NCBI RefSeq assembly: GCF_001559595.1
Contig: NZ_LNTY01000060.1
Span: forward strand, 1-64,000
DNA from: Enterovibrio coralii
Lineage (GTDB): Bacteria > Pseudomonadota > Gammaproteobacteria > Enterobacterales > Vibrionaceae
Length of the DNA stretch: 64,000 bases
Direction: 5' to 3'
Part shown: positions 1 through 10,419 of the stretch, piece by piece
Position numbering within the stretch: position 1 is the first letter of the stretch
How the letters are laid out: every line of letters starts with the position of its first letter
The notes under the pieces: generated by a model
The model's database searches: none
What the model was told of the DNA's origin: nothing
Seen by the model: the letters and a program-made list of their open reading frames with translations, nothing else
Made by a program: the position numbers and the translations under genes

Positions 1-618
1 AGAAACAGTGTCATCGGCTTGCTCATACACGTCATCAGCACGAACATTCACCTCGACGTTACCTGACAGTTCACCTTCCAAAATGGTAACGGTTTTCCCG
101 TTGCTCAAGGTGACCGTGATGTCTTCTTTAGCCGCAGCATCTAAGGTGACTGTGTAGGTGATTGAACCACCTTCCACAACATCTTCGCCGTTGGTGGTCG
201 AGCTTAAGGTGAAGGTAGTGGTGTCTTTATCATCCACGACCTTGTTGGTAACCGTCCCTGTGGTTTTGACGCTTTCGAAGCTGTTGGCGGAGACACCCGT
301 GATGGTGGCAGAAACAGTGTCATCGGCTCGCTCATACACGTCATCAGCCCGAACATCTACCTCGACGGTACCCGACAGTTCGCCTTCCAAAATGGTGACG
401 GTTTTCCCGTTGCTCAAGGTGACTGTGATGTCTTCTTTAGCCGCAGCATCTAGGGTGACTGCGTAGGTGATTGAACCGCCTTCCACAACATCTTCGCCGT
501 CGGTGGTAGAGCTTAGGGTGAAGGTGGTGGTATCGTTGTCGTCGGTAATGTCGACTGAGGCAGTCGCTTCAGCTGAATTTAGATTTTCAAAGCCACCGCC
601 AGAGGTGCTTGTTACAGA
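1..618. repeat. Tandem coding repeat, 309-bp period (two copies seen)
   Basis: The sequences from 1 and from 310 are nearly identical, for example AGAAACAGTGTCATCGGCT at 1 and 310, and ATTGAACC at 161 and 470. The period is 309 bp, or 103 codons, one Ig-like adhesin domain each. The array probably continues left of the window. Confidence 0.85.
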
Positions 619-2019
619 TACAATTTGGCTAGTCTGGCCTTGTGTGTATGCATCATCGGCTCTGTCTGGGGTGAAATCGACGGTGACCGAGGTTTGTCCT
701 TGAGGGATGGTAACAGTCTGCCCGTTGCTTAATGTGATCAGTAGATCTGAGTTTTGAGGTGCACTCTCCACGTTCACCGTCAGGTCAAGGACTTCACCTT
801 CTGTCGCAGAGGTCTTGTTGAGCTCAAGTGATACTTTGGTGGCATCGCTGTCGTCGGTGATGTTGACAGTAGCTGAAGCTCCAGAAATGTCGACGTCTTC
901 ATAGTCACCACCTGACACACCGGTTACAGATACAGTTTGGCTAGTCTGGCCTTGCGTGTAAGTGTCATCGCCTCTATCAGGAGTAAAATCGACGGTAACT
1001 GAGGTTTGTCCTTTCGGGATAGTAACAAGCTGACCGTTGCTTAACGTGATAACGAGATCAGAGTTTTGAGGCGCACTTTCTACACTCACGGTGAGGTCTA
1101 CAGTGTCACCTTCAGTCATGGAGCCAATGCTATTGTTCAGCTCAAGCGTCACTTTGGTTGCGTCTCTATCGTCTGAAATGGTGTTAGTGACAACACCGAC
1201 GAAAGAAACTTCATCGTAATCATTGTCGGAAACGCCAGTGATAGACACTGATGCGTTTTCGTTTCCTTGTGCATAGGCATCATCTTCACGCACGTCTGAT
1301 GTTGCTGAGCCTGAGCTTGCACCTTCAGCAATCGTGATCGACAAACCATTGCTCAATGTAACCGTAAGATCTTCGTTTGCTGGACCGTCAAGCGTCACTG
1401 TATAGGTGACGGAGCTGCCTTCTGCCAGAGTTTGCCCATCAGTGGATGAGGACAATGTGAAAGTCATGCTTTCGTTGTCATTATCGTCGTCGCCATCATC
1501 ACCTTGATCGTCTGCTTGTGTGGTGGCAAACAAAGTCGGTGCTAATCCAGGTGACGTATTGTGCTGGCTTTCATTGTTGACGCTGAAAGAGCGGCTGTAT
1601 CCTTGGGTTTGGAAACCGGCATCTGAAATGGTCTCATTACCATCGCGATCAACGGAGTCTAGGCCTTGGCTGCCAGAGTTGATGAGAGAAGGCGTACCTG
1701 CCGCTGTGGATTCAAGAACGGCGGTTGGGTCGACGCCTTCTTCGATCAGAGATTGGATGTCAGCTATTTCTTGCTCTAATGAAATTTCATCGCCTTCCGC
1801 GTCTTCATCGGCATCAGGATCAACGCCTTCACCAATGGTAAGCAGACTTCCATCTTCTAAAGTAAGAAGGGCTCCCGCTCCCTCCGGCAAGAAAATTTCA
1901 GTGCCCGGTAATATGTCCATAAGTTTATCAAGGGTAACGATTTCGCCGTTTACTTGAACGTGAACATTGCCGTTTACTGAAACTACTTTTGCTGCCTGTT
2001 GGGTAATAATCGAATCCAT
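1..2019 (-). CDS. LapA-like giant adhesin with retention module and tandem Ig-like repeats (N-terminal part)
   Basis: The frame is open from the window edge to an ATG at 2017-2019 (673 codons seen, no stop), preceded by a good ribosome site (AGGAAG, 8 nt upstream). There is no signal peptide. Residues 1-100 start MDSIITQQAAKVVSVNGNV and contain LPEGAGALLTLEDGS, as in retention modules of LapA-type type I secreted adhesins. TAAG at residues 105-108 matches the di-alanine site cut by the periplasmic protease LapG. An Asp/Gly-rich linker (about 172-182) follows, then tandem about-100-residue beta-rich repeats with ITxVSxNxFE and TxTFTLSSTTDG signatures. Family knowledge: such proteins stay anchored in the outer-membrane TolC-like pore and are released by LapG when c-di-GMP falls (LapD). 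The C-terminus with RTX repeats and secretion signal lies outside. Function is inferred from the N-terminal module; confidence is good. Confidence 0.88.
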   Translation of the reverse strand, partial: MDSIITQQAAKVVSVNGNVHVQVNGEIVTLDKLMDILPGTEIFLPEGAGALLTLEDGSLLTIGEGVDPDADEDAEGDEISLEQEIADIQSLIEEGVDPTAVLESTAAGTPSLINSGSQGLDSVDRDGNETISDAGFQTQGYSRSFSVNNESQHNTSPGLAPTLFATTQADDQGDDGDDDNDNESMTFTLSSSTDGQTLAEGSSVTYTVTLDGPANEDLTVTLSNGLSITIAEGASSGSATSDVREDDAYAQGNENASVSITGVSDNDYDEVSFVGVVTNTISDDRDATKVTLELNNSIGSMTEGDTVDLTVSVESAPQNSDLVITLSNGQLVTIPKGQTSVTVDFTPDRGDDTYTQGQTSQTVSVTGVSGGDYEDVDISGASATVNITDDSDATKVSLELNKTSATEGEVLDLTVNVESAPQNSDLLITLSNGQTVTIPQGQTSVTVDFTPDRADDAYTQGQTSQIVSVTSTSGGGFENLNSAEATASVDITDDNDTTTFTLSSTTDGEDVVEGGSITYAVTLDAAAKEDITVTLSNGKTVTILEGELSGTVEVDVRADDVYERADDTVSATITGVSANSFESVKTTGTVTNKVVDDKDTTTFTLSSTTNGEDVVEGGSITYTVTLDAAAKEDITVTLSNGKTVTILEGELSGNVEVNVRADDVYEQADDTVS
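604..1227. repeat. Tandem coding repeat, 312-bp period (two diverged copies)
   Basis: A second repeat type inside the adhesin gene: GTTACAGATACA starts at 611 and again at 923, giving a 312-bp (104-codon) period. Copies differ at many third positions, so they are older than the 309-bp type next to them. Confidence 0.75.
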
Positions 2020-2490
2020 GCGCCACTTCCTGCAGAAGAAAAAGTTTATAAGCTAGAAATGTTTTACTTTAGAAACATATGCTTTATTAATTTTACAGCT
2101 CAAACCAATCTATGTTAATGCTTTGTTTTAAAAACATTGAAACAAACAGTGATCTAAGTAGTAAAAGTGCATTATTTCTTGCTGGAAACTTATGAATTGA
2201 AAACATTTTTCAATTTCGGAATCTAGTGTCTTAGAGAAATAAAACTAGACAATTACGGTTAGGTGTACGTTTTAGATCTTAAAAAGAACGTGATTTTCTA
2301 GAGGTTGTTTTTGGACAAAAAAAAAGAACAACACAGTTTGAGCAGTTCATAACAACATCTGCCAATGAGATTTCTTGAGTAGTCGTTGAGAATAGGGACG
2401 AGATCGTACAAAATACCCGCCGATTTGAATCTATGTTCGGTAGGATATTCCTTATCAAGGCTCCTGCCGCTTAACCGGAAAGCTTAAGCA
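2020..2490. other. Intergenic region between divergent adhesin gene and prfC
   Basis: This 471-bp stretch is AT-rich near the adhesin gene. No ORF with coding character was found. It must hold promoters for both directions. A weak sigma70-like pair for prfC (TTGAGA, 17 nt, CAAAAT) lies near 2389-2417. I see no convincing operator. Confidence 0.4.
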
Positions 2491-4080
<1,590 letters not shown>

Positions 4081-4104
4081 TCGCTACTGCGTCATAAGTT
4101 ATTT

Positions 4105-4134
4105 AAAAAGCCGTCATTGATTGACGGCTTTTTT
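4105..4134 (+). terminator. Rho-independent terminator of prfC
   Basis: Stem AAAAAGCCGTCA / TGACGGCTTTTTT with a 5-nt loop and a T-run, 24 nt after the prfC stop. Confidence 0.9.
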
Positions 4135-4169
4135 GTATCCTTTAAACGGGATTCTTCAGGAAAACGTCG

Positions 4170-4937
4170 ATGATAGACACACATTGCCATTTTGATTTTG
4201 CGCCGTTTGATGTTGAAACGGATGAATGGGTTGCACGAACCGAGGCGGCGGGCGTAAAGACCGTTATAGTGCCCGCGGTGGCGACGCGCAATTGGTCGCG
4301 CATCGAAAACCTCGCCGCTCGTTATGAGGCCATTTACTTCGCCGTTGGTTTACACCCTGTCTGGATGGCAGAGCATAAAGAAGAAGACATCGCAAAGCTG
4401 GATCAGTATTTGGCATCGAGACCTGAGAAATGTGTCGCCGTCGGCGAGTGTGGGTTGGACTTCGCGATCCCAAACCCAGAGCGAGAAAAACAAATCGCTT
4501 TTCTCGAAGCGCACCTTTTACTAGCGGAAAAATACAAGCTTCCCGTTATTTTGCATTGTCGAAAAGCCCACAACGACCTCCTTCAGGTACTCAAACGTTT
4601 CCCATCGGTGAAAGGTGTTTTGCACGCCTTTAGTGGAAGTGAACAGCAGGGGTTGGACTATATAAAAAGGAACTTTTTGCTGGGCGTCGGTGGAACCATC
4701 ACTTACGCGCGTGCAAATAAGACACGAAATGCGGTGGGGCGGTTGCCGTTGTCATCGCTTTTGCTCGAAACGGATGCGCCGGACATGCCGATTTCTGGCT
4801 ATCAAGGTGAGGCCAATTTGCCCGAGCGATTGCCGTTGATTGCGCATGCATTGTCTGAAATTCGAGCGGTCGATGTTGAGGAAATTATTCAAGCAACATC
4901 ACAGAACGCGCTCAAATGTTTTGCATTAAATAGGTAG
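4170..4937 (+). CDS. yjjV: TatD-family metal-dependent hydrolase, YjjV type
   Basis: A 255-residue TIM-barrel hydrolase of normal family length. Metal-binding signatures are in order: DTHCHFD at the N-terminus (D3, H5, H7), GECGLDF in the middle, LHCRKAH, LHAFSGS, and LLETDAPD near the end. TatD enzymes are metal-dependent DNases/phosphoesterases; the physiological substrate of the YjjV branch is not settled. An AGGA ribosome site precedes the ATG. It lies alone between the prfC terminator and the nupC promoter, and in Vibrionaceae this gene usually sits beside nupC. Confidence 0.92.
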   Translation: MIDTHCHFDFAPFDVETDEWVARTEAAGVKTVIVPAVATRNWSRIENLAARYEAIYFAVGLHPVWMAEHKEEDIAKLDQYLASRPEKCVAVGECGLDFAIPNPEREKQIAFLEAHLLLAEKYKLPVILHCRKAHNDLLQVLKRFPSVKGVLHAFSGSEQQGLDYIKRNFLLGVGGTITYARANKTRNAVGRLPLSSLLLETDAPDMPISGYQGEANLPERLPLIAHALSEIRAVDVEEIIQATSQNALKCFALNR

Positions 4938-4980
4938 ATGACATCGTTTGCCTAAACGTTTGCGGGAGACTTACGTCACA

Positions 4981-5002
4981 AAAATGGATCTAGATCACCT
5001 TT
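4981..5002 (+). promoter_or_regulatory. Candidate CRP-binding site upstream of nupC
   Basis: The 22-mer at 4981-5002 matches 18 of 22 positions of the E. coli CRP consensus, including the full core GATCTAGATCAC. The left TGT is not conserved. Its centre (4991.5) is about 93.5 bp upstream of the start site expected from the -10 box at 5073, a typical class I spacing. GTTTGC repeats at about 4945-4962 could be part of a CytR site, which is only suggestive. Confidence 0.6.
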
Positions 5003-5072
5003 TCGAGTGAATTGCACCGAAATTTTCACTCAAAGCGTGATTCATGCATTCCTATGATGCTGCGGACATGCG

Positions 5073-5078
5073 TATAAT
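5073..5078 (+). promoter_or_regulatory. Perfect -10 box (TATAAT) of the nupC promoter
   Basis: TATAAT at 5073-5078 with only a poor -35 (TTCCTA, 18-bp spacing), as expected for an activator-dependent promoter. It lies inside the longest possible nupC ORF and so argues that translation begins at 5140, not 5044. Confidence 0.65.
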
Positions 5079-5139
5079 CGCGGCCGGACTAACACTCCCA
5101 ATTTGTCGAGACGCCAAGACTTTTTTTAGGAATCCCTTT

Positions 5140-6375
5140 ATGAGCCTGATCATGAGCATTGTAGGGATGGTTGTACTGCTGGGTATTGCAGTACTGCTAT
5201 CTGACAACCGCAAAGCTATCAACCTGCGTACCGTTGGTGGTGCGTTTGCTATCCAATTTATTCTGGGTGGTTTCATTCTGTTTGTTCCGTGGGGTCAAGA
5301 CCTGCTGAATGGCATGTCAAACGCGGTACAAAACGTAATTAACTACGGTAAAGATGGTATCGGCTTCCTGTTTGGTAGCCTGGTGAACTTCTCAGTAGAC
5401 GGCATTGGTTTCATCTTTGCTTTCCAAGTTCTGCCTACCGTTGTTTTCTTCTCTGCACTGATCAGTGTTCTTTACTACATGGGCATCATGCAGTTCGTTA
5501 TCAAAATTCTGGGTGGCGCACTGCGCAAAGTGCTGGGCACTTCTCACGCGGAATCAATGTCAGCGACTGCGAACATCTTCGTAGGCCAAACTGAAGCGCC
5601 TCTGGTTGTTCGTCCATACGTGCCAAAAATGACCCAATCAGAACTGTTCGCAGTAATGTGTGGTGGTCTGGCTTCTGTAGCAGGTGGTGTACTGGCTGGT
5701 TACGCAGCAATGGGTGTTCCACTGTCTTACCTGATCGCGGCGTCTTTCATGGCGGCACCAGGTGGTCTGCTGTTCGCGAAAATCATCAAGCCTGAAACTG
5801 AAGAGCCAATTGAGCAATTCGGTAACGAAGAAGATGAAGAAGACAAACCAGCTAACGTTATCGACGCAGCGGCTGGCGGTGCATCTTCAGGTATGATGCT
5901 GGCACTGAACATCGGCGCAATGCTGCTGGCGTTCATCGGTCTTATCGCACTGGTTAACGGTGTTCTGGGTGGCATCGGTGGCTGGTTCGGTATCGAAGGC
6001 CTGACACTGGAGTGGATCCTAGGTCAAGTATTCCGTCCTCTGGCATTCCTGATCGGTGTTCCTTGGAACGAAGCGGCAATTGCTGGTTCATTCATTGGTC
6101 AGAAACTGGTTGTGAACGAATTCGTTGCATACCTGAACTTCACCCCAATGATTGGTGACCTGTCAGACAAGACTGTAGCAATCATCTCGTTCGCACTGTG
6201 TGGCTTCGCTAACCTGTCATCTATCGCAATCCTGCTGGGTGGTCTGGGTAGCATTGCGCCGACACGTCGTCACGATATCGCTCGCTTTGGTATGAAAGCA
6301 GTAGCGGCAGGTACTCTGTCTAACCTGATGAGTGCAACTATCGCTGGCTTCTTCCTGACTCTGGCTGCAATGTAA
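5140..6375 (+). CDS. nupC: NupC-family nucleoside:cation symporter
   Basis: Inner-membrane concentrative nucleoside transporter, 411 residues from the ATG at 5140. I prefer this start over the in-frame ATG at 5044: 5140 has AGGA 9 nt upstream, begins with a hydrophobic segment (MSLIMSIVGMVVLLGIAV), and lies downstream of the TATAAT box. Conserved family motifs include GQTEAPLVVRPY and GFANLSSIAI, in the core that binds nucleoside and Na+/H+. A charged cytoplasmic loop (EEPIEQFGNEEDEED) is visible. It supplies substrates to the deo enzymes encoded just downstream. Likely activated by CRP. Confidence 0.95.
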   Translation: MSLIMSIVGMVVLLGIAVLLSDNRKAINLRTVGGAFAIQFILGGFILFVPWGQDLLNGMSNAVQNVINYGKDGIGFLFGSLVNFSVDGIGFIFAFQVLPTVVFFSALISVLYYMGIMQFVIKILGGALRKVLGTSHAESMSATANIFVGQTEAPLVVRPYVPKMTQSELFAVMCGGLASVAGGVLAGYAAMGVPLSYLIAASFMAAPGGLLFAKIIKPETEEPIEQFGNEEDEEDKPANVIDAAAGGASSGMMLALNIGAMLLAFIGLIALVNGVLGGIGGWFGIEGLTLEWILGQVFRPLAFLIGVPWNEAAIAGSFIGQKLVVNEFVAYLNFTPMIGDLSDKTVAIISFALCGFANLSSIAILLGGLGSIAPTRRHDIARFGMKAVAAGTLSNLMSATIAGFFLTLAAM

Positions 6376-6394
6376 GCCTCAGTAAGATTCAAAG

Positions 6395-6424
6395 AAAACC
6401 GCCTCCTTGAGAGGCGGTTTTTTT
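6395..6424 (+). terminator. Rho-independent terminator of nupC
   Basis: Stem AAACCGCCTC / GAGGCGGTTT, loop CTTGA, followed by a run of T. Confidence 0.9.
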
Positions 6425-6928
6425 GTGTGTAAAGCTAAGCGGACAACAACTCCCTTCATTTAAGCAGCAATAAGACATGCAAAAGGTGGAGTGATAGATA
6501 TAGTGGAGTAGTATCCGTTCTACACGTTCACGTGATGCCAGAACGACGATGCTTCCCCTGCAGAAATAGCAACAGAGTGTTTTTCAACAGAAACAGGTAA
6601 CACCTAGTGCTGGTTAAAGAACATTGGTAAAATTGGTGAGTGCTGTCAAAGATTCAAAGGTGGGGTTTCAATTACTTTCACACTTGTTTTGCAGTGACAG
6701 CGGAAACAGTAAAACTTTTCTGCTCAAGCAACCGCACTGACCGCGATATAGCTTGGGTAACACTGCCGACGGTGTCGGTGAGTGTGCGGCAACACGGAAT
6801 GTTGATTGGCAATGCCGAAAGCACAAGCCAAACTTCAAGGAGCCAAGTCCGCTCATCAGGTTGTGAGTACATACTTACCCGTACTGCAATCTGTTACTTG
6901 GTTTTGAGTATTTAGACTGGAGAAAGTC
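6425..6928 (+). promoter_or_regulatory. Long deo operon leader/promoter region
   Basis: About 500 bp between the nupC terminator and deoC with no convincing gene. A CRP-like site with two good half-sites lies at 6635-6650 (GGTGA, 6 nt, TCAAA), and a second perfect half-site (TCACA) at 6678-6682. A GC-rich hairpin (GCCGACGGTGTCGG) lies near 6766-6779. In E. coli the deo operon is controlled by DeoR, CytR and CRP from two promoters; the size of this region suits similar control, but I cannot place promoters with certainty. Confidence 0.4.
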
Positions 6929-7701
6929 ATGAGCGATCTAAAAGCAGCAGCCCTTCGTGCCCTTAAACTGATGGACCTGACCACCCTGAACGATGACGAC
7001 ACAGACGCGAAAGTGATCGAACTGTGTAAGAACGCGAAAACACCAGTGGGCAACACTGCTGCTATCTGTATCTACCCTCGCTTTATCCCTGTTGCGAAGA
7101 AACAACTTCGTGAGCAAGGCACCCCAGAAATTAAAATTGCTACCGTGACCAACTTCCCACACGGTAACGACGACATCGAAATCGCAGTAGCTGAAACAAA
7201 AGCAGCTGTGGCTTACGGTGCGGATGAAGTTGACGTTGTATTCCCATACCGCACGCTGATCGCTGGCGACGAGAAAACAGGCTTCGAACTGGTTAAGCAG
7301 TGTAAAGAAGCGTGTGGCGAAGTAACGCTGAAAGTGATCATCGAAACCGGTGAACTTAAAGATGCAGCACTGATCAAGCGCGCGTCTGAAATCTGTATCG
7401 AAGCGGGTGCTGACTTCATCAAGACCTCTACAGGTAAAGTGCCAGTGAACGCGACCCCAGAATCAGCGGAAATCATGCTGACTGTTATCAAAGACATGGG
7501 CGTTGCTGACAAAGTTGGTTTCAAACCAGCTGGCGGCGTTCGCACTGCAGAAGATGCAGCAGAGTACCTGGCAATGGCTGATCGTATTCTGGGCGGTGAC
7601 TGGGCGGATAACGCACACTACCGTTTCGGCGCATCAAGCTGCTGGCAAACCTGCTTCACACACTGGGTGAAGGTGAAAAAGCAGCGGAAGGCGGTTACTA
7701 A
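6929..7701 (+). CDS. deoC: Deoxyribose-phosphate aldolase (frameshifted near C-terminus)
   Basis: Class I aldolase splitting 2-deoxyribose-5-phosphate into glyceraldehyde-3-phosphate and acetaldehyde, the last step of deoxynucleoside breakdown. The Schiff-base lysine is K165 (FIKTSTG), with K199 in VGFKPAGG. The uninterrupted ORF runs to 7738, but its tail after HYRFGASS is foreign to the family. Adding one C near 7639 restores FGASSLLANLLHTLGEGE and a stop at 7699-7701 (257 residues, close to the E. coli 259). I therefore read a one-base deletion, probably a sequencing error. First gene of deoCABD; RBS GGAG before the ATG. Confidence 0.95.
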
Positions 7702-7767
7702 GCCTTTCTATGGGGGAATGTTCGCATTCCCCATTTAAGCGAATTCACTTGGTTGCGAGGTCGCATT

Positions 7768-9099
7768 ATGTACCTTCCTCAGGAAATCATCAGAAAGAAA
7801 CGCGATAACGTTGCGCTGACTTCAGATGAAATTAATTTCTTTATCCAAGGCATTGCCAAAGACACTGTCTCTGAAGGACAGATCGCAGCATTTGCCATGG
7901 CGGTGTACTTCAATGACATGACAATGGATGAGCGTGTAGCACTGACGTGTGCAATGCGTGATTCAGGCATGGTCATTGATTGGTCACACATGAATTTTGA
8001 TGGCCCAATCGTCGACAAACACAGCACTGGCGGTGTAGGCGACGTAACATCGCTGATGCTTGGCCCAATGGTGGCTGCATGTGGTGGCTACGTGCCAATG
8101 ATCTCTGGTCGTGGTTTGGGTCATACCGGCGGTACGCTGGATAAACTGGAAGCGATTCCAGGCTACAACATCACACCGACCAACGATGTGTTCGGCAAAG
8201 TGACCAAAGAAGCAGGTGTGGCGATTATCGGCCAGACTGGCGACTTGGCACCGGCTGACAAACGTGTTTACGCGACACGTGACGTGACAGCGACCGTAGA
8301 CAACATTTCGTTGATCACAGCGTCTATCCTTTCCAAGAAACTGGCCGCTGGCCTAGAGTCTTTGGTGATGGACGTAAAAGTAGGCTCGGGCGCCTTTATG
8401 CCAACCTACGAACAGTCAGAAGAGCTGGCGAAATCTATCGTAGCGGTAGCAAATGGCGCGGGTACACGTACCAGCTCTTTGCTGACCGATATGAATCAGG
8501 TGCTGGCTTCAAGTGCAGGTAACGCACTGGAAGTGAAAGAAGCCGTTCAGTTCCTGACCGGTGAGTACCGAAACCCTCGCCTTTACACCGTCACCATGGC
8601 ATTGTGTGCCGAAATGCTGATGATCAGCGGCCTTGCAAAAGACAAAGCAGAAGCGATGAACAAATTGCAGGCAGTGCTGGACAACGGTAAAGCAGCAGAA
8701 TGCTTTGGCAAGATGGTAGCTGGCCTTGGTGGTCCACTCGATTTTGTCGAGAACTACAGCAAATATTTAGCAACCGCGAACGTAGTGAAACCTGTGTTTG
8801 CGCAGACTTCTGGTTTTGTCTCCGCGATGGATACCCGCGCGATTGGCATGGCCGTTGTGGGTCTGGGCGGCGGACGCCGCGTTGCAAGCGATACAATTGA
8901 TTATTCTGTGGGCTTCAGTGACGTAATCCGTTTGGGTATGCAAGCTGACAGCACCACGCCGCTGGCGGTTGTTCATGCTAAGGATGAAGCAGAATGGCAA
9001 CAAGCTGCGGAGCAACTTCAAGCCGCAATGCGCATTACTGATGATGCGCCAGAAGCGACGCCAGAAGTGTACCGCCAGATCGGCCCACAAGACGTCTAA
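7768..9099 (+). CDS. deoA: Thymidine phosphorylase
   Basis: Cytoplasmic enzyme, 443 residues, converting thymidine and phosphate to thymine and 2-deoxyribose-1-phosphate. Family motifs are intact: KHSTGGVGDVTSLMLGPMVA, SGRGLGHTGGTLDKLE, KVGSGAFMPT. The ATG at 7768 with GAGG 7 nt upstream fits the usual start (MYLPQEIIRKKRD, compare MFLAQEIIRKKRD in E. coli); the TTG at 7753 is less likely. It lies 66 nt after the corrected deoC stop and 11 nt before deoB, in one operon. Confidence 0.97.
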   Translation: MYLPQEIIRKKRDNVALTSDEINFFIQGIAKDTVSEGQIAAFAMAVYFNDMTMDERVALTCAMRDSGMVIDWSHMNFDGPIVDKHSTGGVGDVTSLMLGPMVAACGGYVPMISGRGLGHTGGTLDKLEAIPGYNITPTNDVFGKVTKEAGVAIIGQTGDLAPADKRVYATRDVTATVDNISLITASILSKKLAAGLESLVMDVKVGSGAFMPTYEQSEELAKSIVAVANGAGTRTSSLLTDMNQVLASSAGNALEVKEAVQFLTGEYRNPRLYTVTMALCAEMLMISGLAKDKAEAMNKLQAVLDNGKAAECFGKMVAGLGGPLDFVENYSKYLATANVVKPVFAQTSGFVSAMDTRAIGMAVVGLGGGRRVASDTIDYSVGFSDVIRLGMQADSTTPLAVVHAKDEAEWQQAAEQLQAAMRITDDAPEATPEVYRQIGPQDV

Positions 9100-9110
9100 A
9101 GGAGGCGATC

Positions 9111-10331
9111 ATGAAACGCGCGATTATTTTGGTTCTGGATTCTTTCGGAATTGGTGCAACAGAAGATGCACACAAGTTTGGTGATGTAGGTGCGAACACC
9201 CTGGGTTCGATTGCAAAAGCATGTGCCGAAGGCAAAGCTAACAACGACGATCGCCAAGGTCCACTGACGCTGCCTAACCTGAGTGCAATGGGTCTAGCAA
9301 AAGCATGTGAAGAGTCTTCGGGTTACTTCCCAGAAGGTTTGGACGCAAATGCTGACATCGTTGCGGCATACGGCCACGCGGCTGAGCTGTCTTCTGGTAA
9401 AGATACTCCGTCTGGTCACTGGGAAATTGCAGGCGTACCTGTACTGTTTGATTGGGGTTACTTCACCGACAAACAAAACAGCTTCCCGAAAGAGCTGACT
9501 GACCGTATTCTGGCGCGCGCAGGCATCCCTGATTACCTGGGTAACTGCCACGCATCAGGCACCGAGATCCTTGATGCTCTGGGTGAAGAGCACATGAAAA
9601 CTGGCTTGCCAATTTTCTACACCTCAGCGGATTCAGTATTCCAAATCGCGTGTCATGAAGAGACCTTTGGTCTTGATCGTCTGCTGGAGCTTTGCCAAAT
9701 CGCTCGTGAAGAGCTGGAAGGCTACAACATTGGCCGTGTTATCGCGCGTCCATTCGTAGGTTCTGGTAAAGGCAAGTTCGAGCGCACCGGTAACCGTCGT
9801 GACTTGTCTGTTGAGCCACCATCAGCAACTGTGCTGCAAAAGCTGGTTGATGAGAAAGGCGGTGATGTCATTTCAATCGGTAAGATTGCAGACATCTACG
9901 CGAACTGTGGTATCACCAAGAAGGTGAAAGCGACAGGTCTGGAAGCATTGTTTGATGCAACCAAAGACATGATGAAAGAAGCGGGTGACAACAGCATCGT
10001 GTTCACCAACTTTGTTGATTTCGACTCACACTACGGCCACCGCCGTAACGTAGCGGGTTACGCAGCAGCACTTGAGTATTTTGACAAGCGTCTGCCAGAG
10101 ATCACAGAGATGATGGAAGAAGACGATATCCTGATCCTGACGGCGGACCACGGTTGTGATCCAACGTGGGAAGGTTCTGACCACACGCGTGAACATATCC
10201 CAGTGTTGGTGTTTGGTAAGAAAGTACCGGCAGGCTCTATGGGTCGTCGCGAAACCTTCGCAGACATCGGCCAAACTCTGGCGAAATACTTCGGTACGTC
10301 AGACATGGAATACGGAAAATCTTTCCTGTAA
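9111..10331 (+). CDS. deoB: Phosphopentomutase
   Basis: A 406-residue alkaline-phosphatase-superfamily enzyme with bound Mn2+, interconverting (deoxy)ribose-1-phosphate and -5-phosphate. This links DeoA/DeoD to DeoC. Metal and active-site motifs are visible: DSFGIGA (about 9-15), the phosphoacceptor-region SSGKDTPSGHWE, DFDSHYGHRRN, and LTADHGCDPTW. Start has an excellent AAAGGAGG site. Length matches E. coli (407). Confidence 0.97.
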   Translation: MKRAIILVLDSFGIGATEDAHKFGDVGANTLGSIAKACAEGKANNDDRQGPLTLPNLSAMGLAKACEESSGYFPEGLDANADIVAAYGHAAELSSGKDTPSGHWEIAGVPVLFDWGYFTDKQNSFPKELTDRILARAGIPDYLGNCHASGTEILDALGEEHMKTGLPIFYTSADSVFQIACHEETFGLDRLLELCQIAREELEGYNIGRVIARPFVGSGKGKFERTGNRRDLSVEPPSATVLQKLVDEKGGDVISIGKIADIYANCGITKKVKATGLEALFDATKDMMKEAGDNSIVFTNFVDFDSHYGHRRNVAGYAAALEYFDKRLPEITEMMEEDDILILTADHGCDPTWEGSDHTREHIPVLVFGKKVPAGSMGRRETFADIGQTLAKYFGTSDMEYGKSFL

Positions 10332-10419
10332 TTCCAACAGAAATTCCGGCCATCGTCAGGTGATGGTGGCCAGATTAGCGTCGGATTAACTCCGAATTTT
10401 GATCAAAAGGAAATAAAAA
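10332..10419 (+). promoter_or_regulatory. deoB-deoD spacer with two small hairpins
   Basis: GGCCATC...GATGGTGGCC at about 10349-10372 and CGGATTAACTCCG at about 10381-10394 can fold. Neither has a T-run, so mRNA processing or differential stability is more likely than termination. Confidence 0.35.

Noticed and set aside
158..703. Two plus-strand frames (158-466, 467-703)
   Set aside because: They are antisense shadows of the adhesin repeats, out of register with its clear minus-strand coding frame.
1520..1957. 145-codon plus-strand frame
   Set aside because: Antisense to the adhesin retention module, with no ribosome site.
5044..5139. Longer NupC N-terminus starting at 5044
   Set aside because: The TATAAT box lies inside it and the extension is not hydrophobic; ATG 5140 has a ribosome site.
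6640..6915. 91-codon frame upstream of deoC
   Set aside because: No ribosome site, composition unlike protein, and it covers the probable deo regulatory region.
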